Positions 19,275 to 29,700 of a stretch of 64,000 nt of DNA are shown one piece after another. This DNA comes from CAWGMT01 sp963823675 (lineage in GTDB: Bacteria > Planctomycetota > Planctomycetia > Isosphaerales > Isosphaeraceae). The translations under genes were made by a program, and so were the position numbers. The notes beneath the pieces were generated by a model. The model was given only the letters and a program-made list of their open reading frames with translations, was not told the DNA's origin and made no database searches. Every line of letters starts with the position of its first letter. Position 1 is the stretch's first letter. The stretch is from NCBI GenBank assembly GCA_963823675.1, contig CAWGMT010000025.1:496001-560000 (forward strand), given 5' to 3'.

Positions 19275-21452
19275 ATGAGCCAAACCCGTTGCACGTTCAA
19301 GGTTTGTGGTCTTGACTGTCCCAGCGAGGTCGAGACTCTGCGCTCCGCATTGCAAGGTCAACCGGGGATCACGGGGCTCGAATTCGACGTGGTAGACGGG
19401 GCGATGACGGTCGACTACACGGAAGGCGCGGTCGACCCCCAACGGATCGTCCGACTCATCGGCGAGCGAGCCGGCATGCATGCAATGGTCGGGAATCAAC
19501 CCGATCCGAAGACCCCATCATGGTGGTCACGGCATGGGAAATGGGCGCTAATTGTCGGGTCCGGGCTGGCTCTGGGCGTGGGATTGGCGATCGAATGGGC
19601 CGGGCCGCCGCTGAGACTGGCCGGATCGCTGCTGGGCCTCTTGTCCCACATCGCCTACGGGTCGGCGGTCGTCGTGGGTGGGATCGGGCTCTTTCCACGA
19701 GTGGCGCGAAGTCTGAGCCGCTTTCGATTCGACATCGACGTCCTCATGGGACTGGCGATCGTCGGTGCCTTGGTGCTGGGCCAGTGGGACGAAGCGGCAA
19801 CCGTCGCTTTCCTGTACGGACTCTCGGAGGCCCTGGAAGGGCTCAGTTTGGAGCGTGCCCGCCGGTCCATTCGCGCGCTCTTGGATCTCACGCCGCCGAC
19901 GGCCGAGCGCATCGAACCGAATGGTTCCATCCGGACGATTCCGGCCGACCAGATTCGTCAGGGCGATCGGGTGCTGGTCCGCCCGGGCGACACGATCGCG
20001 ATCGACGGAACAGTCGCTTCGGGGCGCTCGAGCGTTGATCAGAAGACGATCACCGGCGAGTCGGTCCCGGTGCTGCGCGAGGGTGGCGACCTGGTGTATG
20101 CCGGTACGATCAATGGCGACGGGACGTTAGAGGTCACGGCATCAGGCCCTGCGAGTGACGCCTTGGTTTCTCGGGTCGTCGCTCAGGTTCGTGAGTCTCA
20201 GGCGGGTCGAGCCCCGATCGAGCGCCGGATCTCGCGGTTTGCCGCGGTGTATACGCCGCTGGTCATCGTGCTCGCGATCCTGGTCATGCTCGGACCGCCG
20301 CTGGCCGCTTTGGCCACCGGCTCGCTGGACCAGTTAACCTGGAGCGCATGGCGCGAGTGGCTGAGTCGCGGACTGGTCGTGCTGGTCATCGCCTGCCCGT
20401 GCGCCCTCGTGATTGCGACGCCGGTCGCGGTGGTGAGCGGATTGGCGGCGGCCGCCAGGCGTGGAGTGCTGATCCGCGGTGGCGAGTTCCTCGAGGAGGT
20501 CGGCCGCCTGCGCGCGATCGCGTTTGACAAGACGGGCACACTCACCCGCGGCGAGCCGGATGTCGTGGAGGTCGTCTGCGCTCCGGGCCAGGTAGACCAG
20601 TCACGCGTGCTCACAATTGCCGCAGCGCTTGGCGACCGTGGGGGGCACGTCCTCGGCAAGGCGATTGCGCGGCACGCGCGGGGACTCAGCCTCGATGTAC
20701 CGGTCGCCGATAACTACCAATCCATTCCCGGCTTAGGCGCGCAGGGGCAAGTCGACGCCGTCGAGTATCACCTGGGCAGTCACCGCTACATCGACGACGC
20801 TGGGCTCTGTCGCCCGGAGTTTCACGTCCAGCTTGGTCAGGCGGAGACCTCGGTGGGAACCGCAGTGGCCGTCACGGGCGGATCCGGCCCACTGGGGTGG
20901 ATCCGCCTGGCGGATCGGCCCAGGCCCGAGGCAGCGCGCGTCCTTGCGGAGCTGCACCGGCTGGGCCTGCAAACGATCATGCTGACCGGCGACAATCCCA
21001 AGACCGCGGCGGCTGTTGCCCGCGAGCTCGGGGTCGGCGAGGAGCGCGCGGGTTTGCTTCCGGCCGAAAAGGTTTCGGCGATTGCCGAGCTCGACGCTCG
21101 TCACGGCCCGACCGGCATGGTCGGCAACGGCGTCAACGATGCCCCGGCCCTGGCCGCGGCCAAGGTCAGTATCGCGCTGGGCGGCATCTCCAGCGGCGCC
21201 GCGCTCGAGTCGGCCGACATCGTCCTCCTGGCGGACGACCTCAACCGCCTTCCCTGGTTGATCCGTCACAGCCGAGCAACCCTGGCCCGCATCCGCCAGA
21301 ACATCACCTTGGCGCTTGCGACCAAGATCCTCGTCCTGGTCCTGGCGATGCTCGGAATGGCCAATCTCTGGATGGCAGTGGCCGCTGATGTAGGAACGAG
21401 CCTGGTGGTCGTCGCCAACGCGTTGAGGTTGCTTTGGCGGGCGGGTGATTGA
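19275..21452 (+). CDS. P1B-type heavy-metal ATPase (Zn/Cd/Pb class)
   Basis: A 725-residue inner-membrane metal exporter. Order: N-terminal HMA domain with CGLDCPSE, actuator TGES (KTITGESVPV), membrane CPC (IACPCALVIATP, Cys at about 373), phosphorylation DKTGTLTRGEP (Asp about 418), TGDNPKTAA, hinge, then the last helices with N..K (NITLALATKILV) and DVG (VAADVGTS). CPC plus K and DxG is the P1B-2 signature for Zn, Cd or Pb. Two oddities: the nucleotide-domain HP dipeptide reads HV (458-459), and the GDGxND hinge reads GNGVND with Asn618 in place of the Mg-binding Asp. AGGAAG six bases upstream supports ATG 19275. Stands alone. Confidence 0.9.
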   Translation: MSQTRCTFKVCGLDCPSEVETLRSALQGQPGITGLEFDVVDGAMTVDYTEGAVDPQRIVRLIGERAGMHAMVGNQPDPKTPSWWSRHGKWALIVGSGLALGVGLAIEWAGPPLRLAGSLLGLLSHIAYGSAVVVGGIGLFPRVARSLSRFRFDIDVLMGLAIVGALVLGQWDEAATVAFLYGLSEALEGLSLERARRSIRALLDLTPPTAERIEPNGSIRTIPADQIRQGDRVLVRPGDTIAIDGTVASGRSSVDQKTITGESVPVLREGGDLVYAGTINGDGTLEVTASGPASDALVSRVVAQVRESQAGRAPIERRISRFAAVYTPLVIVLAILVMLGPPLAALATGSLDQLTWSAWREWLSRGLVVLVIACPCALVIATPVAVVSGLAAAARRGVLIRGGEFLEEVGRLRAIAFDKTGTLTRGEPDVVEVVCAPGQVDQSRVLTIAAALGDRGGHVLGKAIARHARGLSLDVPVADNYQSIPGLGAQGQVDAVEYHLGSHRYIDDAGLCRPEFHVQLGQAETSVGTAVAVTGGSGPLGWIRLADRPRPEAARVLAELHRLGLQTIMLTGDNPKTAAAVARELGVGEERAGLLPAEKVSAIAELDARHGPTGMVGNGVNDAPALAAAKVSIALGGISSGAALESADIVLLADDLNRLPWLIRHSRATLARIRQNITLALATKILVLVLAMLGMANLWMAVAADVGTSLVVVANALRLLWRAGD

Positions 21453-21558
21453 CATCTTGCTGAACACCCGACCGACCACTGGTCCAAAGCGAGGTCAATA
21501 AGCGACGTCTCCGACTTCGTGTGTATGCGTCAGTTTCCCGCCTTCCGAGAGCGGGGAA

Positions 21559-21953
21559 TCACCTGCGGTACTGTTCTTCGCTCACGTGCTCCAGCCAATC
21601 CACGACCTTGCCGTCGAGCTGTTCCTGGACTGCGATATGCGTCATGGCCGTGGTCGGCGTGGCACCGTGCCAGTGCTTCTCGCCCGGCGGAAACCATACC
21701 ACGTCGCCGGCATGGACTTCCTCGACCGGGCCGCCCTCCCGCTGGACCCAGCCGCAACCAGCCGTGATGATCAGGGTCTGCCCCAGCGGGTGGGTGTGCC
21801 AGGCCGTCCGGGCCCCGGGCTCGAACGTGACGCTGGCACCGGCCGCACGCGCCGGGCGCGTGCCTGCAACAGCGGGTCGATGCGGACCGCGCCGGTGAAC
21901 CATTCGGCCGGTCCTTTGCTGGAAGGCTGTGAGCCGCACCTTTTGATTTCCAT
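21559..21953 (-). CDS. Single-domain cupin, broken by one missing base
   Basis: A ~131-residue RmlC-like cupin. The two cupin motifs are clear: AWHTHPLGQTLIITAGCG and GDVVWFPPGEKHWHG, with the metal-binding His residues. The family includes quercetinase-like and carboxymuconolactone-decarboxylase-associated cupins; substrate is unknown. The N-terminal part (MEIKRCGSQPSSKGPAEWFT, GAVRIDPLLQARA) lies in another frame; one C missing from the coding strand near 21853-21857 (GCCCCGG read as GCCCGG) joins it to PARAAGASVTFEPGARTA. The span is 395 bases, as expected for a one-base loss. Adjacent to an aldo/keto reductase on the same strand, a common pairing. Confidence 0.82.
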
Positions 21954-22009
21954 GTGAACCTCGGGATGTTGAAAAAGGGGGGCGCCGGCGGCGACCCTCG
22001 GGCGCCGCC

Positions 22010-23017
22010 TTAGCGACCGGTCATCTGCTCCAGGTGTTCGGGGTAGCGGGCCCCTTGCACCGTGATTTTGGAGGCCGCGGTCTCAATTTCGTGGAGGTCG
22101 TCGGCCGTGAGTTCCACGGCGGCCGCCCCGAGGTTCTCGTCCAGGCGATGCAACTTCGTGGTACCTGGGATGGGAACGATCCAGGGCTTCCGGGCAAGCA
22201 GCCAAGCCAGAGCAATCTGGGCCGGTGTCGCCTGCTTGCGCTCGGCGACCTTGCCGAGCAGGTCGACCAGGGCCCGGTTCGCCTTCATCGCCTCCGGCGT
22301 GAAGCGGGGAATGGTTTTGCGGAAGTCGGAGCTATCGAGCGTGGTGGTCTCGTCCATCTTTCCGGTGAGAAAGCCCTTGCCCAGCGGGCTGTACGGCACG
22401 AAGCCGATGCCCAGCTCTTCGAGCGTCGGCAGCACCTCCGCCTCGGGGCCCCTCGTCCAGAGCGAGTACTCGCTCTGGACTGCGGCGACCGGCTGGACCG
22501 CGTGGGCCCGGCGGATGGTCCGTGCCCCCGCCTCAGAGAGACCGAAGTGCTTGACCTTGCCCCCTTGGATGAGCTCCTTCACGGCGCCGGCAACGTCTTC
22601 GATGGGCACGTCCGGGTCGACGCGGTGCTGGTAGAACAGGTCGATGGCCCCGACCTGGAGCCGCTTGAGTGAGCCGTCGGCGGCCTTCTTGATGTGCTCT
22701 GGCCGGCTGTTCAGACCCGGCCGGCCCTTCATACCGCGGGGGTCGAGCTTCGGGTCGAGGTCGAACCCGAACTTGGTGGCGATGACCACCTGCCCGCGAA
22801 AGGGGGCGAGGGCTTCGCCCACCAGCTCTTCGTTCGTGAACGGGCCGTAGACCTCGGCGGTGTCGAAAAACGTGACTCCACGTTCGACGGCCGTCCGAAT
22901 CAATGAGAGAGCGTCCTATTTGTCCATGGGCGGGCCGTAGCCGAAGCTCATGCCCATGCAGCCCAGTCCGATGGACGAGACTTCCAGGTTGCTGTTTCCG
23001 AGTTTTCGCGTTTGCAT
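22010..23017 (-). pseudogene. Aldo/keto reductase with amber codon at position 34
   Basis: A 335-codon NADPH-dependent aldo/keto reductase of the YajO/AKR13 type. Catalytic features: FFDTAEVYGPF (Asp, Tyr), IATKFGF (Lys), FYQHRVDPDVP (His), and the C-terminal NADPH region PIPGTTKLHRLDENL. The true start is ATG 23017 (MQTRKLGNSNLEVSSIGLGC) with GGAGG six bases upstream. Codon 34 is TAG (22916-22918, plus-strand cta), exactly where relatives have a sense codon in GPPMDKxDALSLIR; a C-to-T change from CAG would do it. The remaining open frame starts at 22903 and lacks the first beta strand. Either a recent nonsense mutation or a sequence error. Confidence 0.82.
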
Positions 23018-23331
23018 TTGTTCCTCCGTCGGAGGGCCGTGGGGAGGCTCGCCTCACCCTTTGCTCATGATGCGTCCGCGTCCGGCGCTCCGAGATTTAT
23101 TAGAGGCCAGCGACCCGGAGACGGAAAGGGACGTTTCTCCAAAAGGTCTGCTTGATCCTGTTCAAGACAAGGACAACGATCCAGGGCCTGCGGAACTTTG
23201 TAACCTTCTTCTCGATGCCCGATCAACACCGGAGTACGAGCTGGACGGCCAGAAGGACGCTCGCAAGCGGCTCGCCCGCCCACTCGACGAGGTGGCCGTC
23301 GGCCCAATTCCAGGGCGCAGTGCAGAGTGTG

Positions 23332-23580
23332 GACCTTGCCGAGCTCGAATGGGAGAGGATGATTCCATTCGGCAGTAGCATCGAACGGATCGCTCGATAA
23401 GAAGGAAAAACGGAGGCAAAGCTCCAGACACCGCGGCGGTTGCTCGCCAAGTGATTCAAGGCCGCCCACCCCGAGGAACTGGTGGCCCGCATCCGATCCA
23501 CGGCCGACCCGGCGACGCTCGACGCCTGGTTCGACACCGGACGCGACTTGGAGGAATTCCGCCGAAGGTGCGGGGTCTGA
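23332..23580 (+). pseudogene. Decayed C-terminus of a DUF4351/Rpn-like nuclease protein
   Basis: One frame reads VDLAELEWERMIPFGSSIER, stop, EGKTEAKLQTPRRLLAK, stop, then FKAAHPEELVARIRSTADPA and TLDAWFDTGRDLEEFRRRCG. The EGKTEAKLxxLRRLL...ADPATLDAWFD pattern is the C-terminal DUF4351 part of Rpn/PD-(D/E)XK transposase-related proteins that are numerous in planctomycetes. Two in-frame stops (23398, 23452) and no recognisable N-terminal nuclease core show it is dead. Upstream bases 23040-23331 may belong to it but I cannot read them. Confidence 0.6.
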
Positions 23581-23592
23581 GCTGCGTAGTAC

Positions 23593-23794
23593 TCATCACG
23601 CTCCGCGTGATGGATCCCGGTCACGCGGAGCGTGACGACTACAAAAAGCGCGATGGCTCGTCAGTCGTGCAACCGGCGCCAAGCTGGATGTAGTCATCAC
23701 GCTCCGCGTGATGGATCCCGGTCACGCGGAGCGTGACGACTACAAAAAGCGCGATGGCTCATCAGTCGTGCAGACGGTGCCGAGCTGGATTGCC
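23593..23794. repeat. Two tandem 101-bp copies of a hairpin-rich repeat
   Basis: Two near-identical units start at 23593 and 23694 (period 101). Each carries two short hairpins, tcacgctccgcgtga and gtcacgcggagcgtgac, which are also inverted copies of each other, then gactacaaaaagcgcgatgg. The second copy runs into the 3' end of the giant surface-protein gene (stop region at 23762). Looks like a MITE/REP-like unit duplicated in tandem. Confidence 0.8.
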
Positions 23795-26700
23795 CGACGA
23801 CACCTGCTCGAACGCCAAGTCGCCAATGAGTGTGTCGTGTGAATTCGTGTCCAGGAGCACTCCCAGAGCCTGGTCCACGGCGGAGCTCAGCGCGGAATCC
23901 AGCCGCGTCGTCGGTGGCGCGAGCCCATCGCCGGCCGGCGAACTGATTTCGCTGAGCGTGCCTTCTCGTAGGTCGCCGGGGCGCCGGTCGCCCCCGCCCG
24001 CGGTGTTGGTCCCGTGACCAAGCGCGCTTTCTACACGATTTGAGCCCTTGGCGTGACCATTGCTGAGCCCAACATTCGTGGCGGTAAACGAATCGAAAAC
24101 GCTGAAGACATCCATCGGCCCACTGTCACTGGTCCCAGTGTTCACGAGTCCGGAATTCTGCAAGGGAGCGACGACCGAGCCCGAATACGTTGTGCCGGCC
24201 CCTTGGTACGCGATCAGGTCGGCCACCAGCAGATTGGCCACGGGTGTCCCCAAGCCGGTCACCAAGTTGTAGCCGGCGCTCGCCGTGTAGCCGTTGTTAC
24301 CGCTCGTGATCGCGTTGTAATCACTCTGCGGCAGCATGTAGAGCGCTTGCTGCGCATCGGTCGGGCTTGTGCTGTTCAAGGTCGATTCGCCCGCGGCCGC
24401 CCGGCCTTGATTGACCAGCGCCACCAAGCCCGCCCACGCCGGGGCCGACAAGCTCGTGCCGCCCACGATCTCGAACGGATCGCTGGGATCCAGGTTGTAC
24501 GGATCGGCGATCCAGGCCCCGGTGGCGGGGTCCGCCAGGAACGACACATCGGGCGTGGTCCGATAGCCCGTGGACTGAACGCCCTGCTGATAGGACGGCT
24601 CAGGCTCGTACAGGCTGATGCCGCCGCCCGAGCCGATCAAGGCGCCCACGGAGCTTGAGTAATACCCCCATCCCGTCTCGCTGCCGTAAGAACCATCCCC
24701 ATTCAGCGTCAAGGTCGTGCCGCCGACGGCGACGACGTTCGGTGAGAAGGCGGGGTACTCGGGATCGGCCGCGCCGTAGTCGCCCGTGCTGGCGACGAAG
24801 GTCACACCGGGGACGTTGAACACGCTGTCATAGGCGGCCTCATCGGCGGCGAAGACCGCCTGGCCCTCGGCGAAGCCCCAGCTCATCGATACCACCGACA
24901 CGCCGGGCTGGTGGGCGGCGGTGCCTACGGCCGCCATCAAGTCGGAAAGCGACTGGCTATTGGCTGCGACCAGGACGATCTGAGCGCCGGGGGCGGTGGC
25001 ATGGGCCCACTCGACGTCGAGCGCTTCCTCGACTTCCCAGTTGTCGGTGCCGGGGCCGTTCGGGTCGGTCGATGGCAACGACGTGGACTGGCCGTCCTGG
25101 TTGAGCACCGTCAAGAACGACGACGCCGGACCGTACTGAGCGTACAGCGTTGGTCCCGAGCCGGTCAGCCCGAATTGGGAATCGAAGGTGTCGACGGCCT
25201 GGAAGATATCCGGGTCGTCGTAGGCATCGACGATGGCGATGGTCTGGCCGGTGCCGTCGAGCGCCAGCGCGCTGATTCCGTAGGCGGTCCGGATCTGGGC
25301 CGGCGTGTAGGCCACCGACCCGCTCGGGGCATCCAAGGTCGCAACATTGGCGACACCGTTGCCGCTGACTGTCATGGTGTCGACGACGACGGCGGCATTG
25401 AGCTGCGCATTACCGCTGAGATTGAGCTGCGCCGACGGCGCGAAAACGGTGCCGCTCAGCGCGACGGCATTGCCGCTGATGCCGAGGGCCTTGGCGTTGG
25501 CGCTCGGCTGCACGAACACGAGGCCCGCATACGGCCCGGTCGCGGGCGCAGTGAGATTGATCGCACCGTTGCCGCTCAGGGAAATGGCCCCGTAGGTGCC
25601 GCCCGTGTTGGGGTAGCTACTGCCGGCATTGTAAATCACGACGCCGGCGCCTTTGACCGTGGCATTGCCCGATACGGTGAACCCGCCGCCGTCGATGAGG
25701 TAGACGCCCGGGTCGAGCGTCACCGCGGCGTTGCCGGAAATCGCGATCTGCGTGTAGATGCCCGGATTGAGCGTCTGCGAGCTGTTGCCGCTGACATTGG
25801 CGGCGCCGTAATTCGTCACGCCGATCGTGCTCGGGCCCGCAAGATTCGAGAGCGGGTCGGCCACCGCGGCTGCTCCGGTGATCGGCGCCGGGCTGAGGGT
25901 GGCGTTGCCGGATTTCTGGACTTTGCCCACCACTTGAATGCTGCCTGCCTTGACCGTGGCATTGCCGCTGGCCGACAGGGCGCTCGTCGAGCTCGAGTCC
26001 ACGACCAGCGTGCCGGGAATGTTGATGCTGCCATTGCCCGAAATCGAAAGCGCGCCACCGGCTGTTGCGTCCAGCAAGATGTCCGACTGCGTGACCGTTT
26101 CCTTGAAGGTGACGGGGGTGGAGGAGGCACCCTCCGAATCGGTGACCGTGAGCGTGACCGTGTAGGTGCCGGTCGTTGCGTAGACATGGCTGCCGGCCAC
26201 GCTCCCGGAGCCGTTGCTTTCGGTGACGGTTCCCGCCGAGTTGGTGCTGTCGCCCCAGTTAAACGTCGCGTTATGCGTCTCCAGGAAGCCGGGATCGGTG
26301 AAGTTGGCCGTGAGAGCGACCGGTTGGCCCGGTACGACCTGCGCCGGACCGCTGATTGCTCCGACGGATGGCGGTACGTTCAGGACCGTCACGACGAAGG
26401 AGCCGGTGCCGACGCCGTTGTGGCCGTCATTGACGGTTACCGTCACGGTGTAGGTGCCGCCCTTGCCGTAGGCGTGACTGAGGGCAAATGTCTCGTTCGT
26501 CAGGTAGAGCGCCTGCGTCGCGGAGCCGTCGCCATAGTTCACCGTGGCCGAGTAAGTCGTGCTCGTGCTGGAATCGGCGAACGACCCCGAGCCGCGGAAC
26601 ATCGCTCCCTCGTTGACGCTGGCATTGCTCCCCGCGCTCACCACCGGCAGCACGTCCTGCGTTGTCACGATGGCCGGTGGAGTGCCGCTAACCTGCACCT

Positions 26701-29700
26701 GCGTCGTTCCGGCGCCGGAACCCGGCGTGACGGCGACCGAGCCGACGGACGAACCGACATTGTTCAGGGTAATCGTGTTGCCGGTCCGCCGCCGTTGAGC
26801 GTTAGGGTCTGCACGGGCACCGTGAGGTTGGCCACGGTGATCTGATTGTTGCCGCTCCCGCCGTTGATCGTCAGGTTCGTGAGTGCAGTGGTGTCGGTGA
26901 TCGTCTGGCTGCCCGCCATCACCTGATCGCCGGAGGCGGTGATCGTGTTGTTGCCGGCCGCGCCGTTGACGACGAGGCTGTTGCTCGCAGGTGGCGTTAC
27001 TATTGTTGATCGTCACCGGGCCGGCCAGGCTGCCGAGGTCGATGACATAGTTGTTCGTGCTCGGCCCGCCGTTGATGACGACGCCGTTGCCGCTGCTGGC
27101 CGTGATGACGACGGTGTTGGCGCCCGGCCCGCCGTTGATGGTCGTGTTCCCGCCGGGATCATTGACGTAGTTCTGCGACGTGCCGTTGGCGTTGATCGTC
27201 GTGTTCGGTATGCCGGAGCGGGTGATCGTTTCCGTGACGGGACTGCCCCAGGTGATTTGCCCCGGCGTCTTGTTGATGACGTTGGTGGAGCTGCTGTCGC
27301 CGTTGACGACGAGGGTGTCGGCGCCGCCCGACCCGGCGATGGTGATCGGGGTCGTGAGCGTGCTGCCGAAGTTGACCGTGTAGGTGTCCGAGCCGCCCTC
27401 GCCGGCGACGAAGACCAGGTCGGTGGGAGTGTAAACCGTGGCGGGCGTGGTGTCGGTGCTGATGGCCACCTGCCCCGCGGTGGTGCCGCCGCTCAAGGAG
27501 ATGTTATCCGCCGGCGTGCTGCTGACGACGATCACGGCCGTGGCCGGCGGGCTGACTTCCAAGCCTTCGTCGACTACGGTCAGCGAAACCGTGTAAACCC
27601 CCGGGCTGGCATAGGTATGACTGAGCGGCACGCCGCTGCCGTTGCCGGCGGAGGCCGGGACGGAAGTAATGTCGGGGTTCTGAGCAGTGCCGTCGCCCCA
27701 GTCGATGTTGTAGATGAAGCCGGCGGCCTGGTTGCCGCCCGGTCCGTCCACCGCACTCACGGTGAGGCCGACCTGGCCGGCGCTGTAAGTCGGGTCGGTG
27801 ATGTCGGCCGTGACATTGAACCCCTGACTCTGGAACGCGCCGATGTTGACCGTGTTGTTCACGGTCCGCGGCGCCCTGCGCTGGTCCGTGGTCTCGGCGC
27901 CAGCAAAGGGAGAGTAGTAGTTCACCCCAGGGACGATGGCAGGGCTCCCAGCCAGGAGTGCGATGGTCTGGGTCGGGCCGCCGTTGTTGGCGAGTCCCGC
28001 GCCGAGACCGGGGTTGGCGACGCCGACCTGGTTGCCAGAGCTGCCGTTCGTCAGGCCACCGCTACCCCCCGTGCCGATCAGATTCTCGAAGCTGTTCGAG
28101 TTGACTCCGTTGCCGCCGATGTCGTCGGCTCCGGTGTCATCGGTGTTGAGGGCAACGATGGCGTAGTACATTCCTGCGGCGTAGCCCCCATTGTACAGTC
28201 CACCCCCAGAGCCGGGACTGGTGCTTCTGTTGTAGGCGATTGTCGTGCTGACCATTTCCGTGTTATACATGTTGTCGATTCCACCGCCCACGGATGCCGA
28301 GTTGTCGGCGATCGTGCAGTTCGCGAGCGTGAGCGGGGCGGCGTTTGTGATGCCACCGCCCTTGTCACTCGCTTGGTTGTCGGCCACGGTGGCGGAGCTG
28401 AGTGCCATCTCCCCGGCATTGAAGATGCCGCCGCCGTCGGCGGCTTGGTTGCCGGTGACCGTGGAGTTGCTGACTGCCAGCAGACCGTTGCTTCCGATGC
28501 CCCCACCTTCGCTACCGGCTGCGTTGGTGGCGATGGAGGAGCCAGTCACGATCATCGTACCGCCATTGAAGACGCCGCCGCCGAAGCCGGCCGAGTTGCC
28601 CTCGACCGTGCTTCCGTCGACTGTCATGAATCCAGTCTCTTCGTTGTCGATCCCGCCGCCATGGTCACCATTCGGGCTCGTTGCCAAGTTGTTCTCGATG
28701 ATGCAGTTTGCGATCGCCAGCGTCCCGAGGTTATCGATGCCTCCGCCGCCGGAGGAGGCTGGGGAGGCAGCGGCACTCGAGAGGCCATCCTCGACCGTCA
28801 GGCCCGAGAGAACGGCCGAAGTGCTGGCCTCGACCTCGAACACTCCCACCGCGTTGCCGCCGCTAATCGCTACGAGGTCCGCACCCGGGCCCTGAATCAC
28901 CTCCGACGCGGACGATTCACTCAGAACCAGGGTACTCGACAGGATAATCGTCCAGCTCTGAGTGGTGGCGTCGTAGCCCGGGTCACTCGTGGGGATGTCG
29001 AACGTGATCAGGCTTCCGAACTGGTTCATCGGGGCATAGCCCGGATTACCCTGATTGTTGGCTTGGTTGATCGCCCAAGGCAACGAACCGACGGTGCCGG
29101 CGTTGCCACTGGTGCTGGTCACCATGTAGACCGTTGGATTGTCCGGCCCAGCGGATTGCTCGACGGCCCCGATGTTGACCGTCCCGTTGACCAAGCGGGG
29201 GAATCCGGCACCGCGCTGGTCGGTGGTGAGGGAATACGCATTGGTCAGGGCGACGCTGCCCGCGCCGATAGCGGGACTGCCGGCCAGGAGCCCGATGGTC
29301 GGTGTCGAGCCACCGTGGTACTGGAGTCCGTTCGGGTCGAGCCCGGGATCGGTGACCCCGACTAGGTTGCCGTTGTTACCGTTCATGAGGCTGTAGGATT
29401 CGTCGGCACCCACGACGTTGTAACCGCTGGCGGAGGAGAGTGCAATTCCAGCGACATCGTCTGGTCCGGCACCGTCGGTGTTGAGGGCGACGATGGTATT
29501 CTCCAGGGTAGCGGTGCTGCCCGGCTCATCAAATAGTCCGCCTCCCTCGCCGTAGTGGAAGGTATGATTGTCGGCGATCGTCGAGTTGACAACGGTGAGC
29601 GATCCGAAGTTATCGATGCCGCCGCCATTGGTAGGAAACTCGCCTGTGAGTCCGGCTGTGTTGTCGGCGATCGTGCTGTCCAGAACCGTGAGCGAGCCAT

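Noticed and set aside
23040..23331. N-terminal part of the decayed DUF4351-type gene
   Set aside because: No frame could be matched to a nuclease core, so only the readable C-terminal end was annotated.
23593..23794. Possible CRISPR array at the 101-bp repeats
   Set aside because: Only two adjoining copies, without variable spacers.
24911..29365. Very long plus-strand open frames (644 and 808 codons) opposite the surface-protein gene
   Set aside because: Their composition is the mirror of the repetitive minus-strand gene (Asp/Arg/Val-rich, no motif), and the minus strand has clear domain homology.
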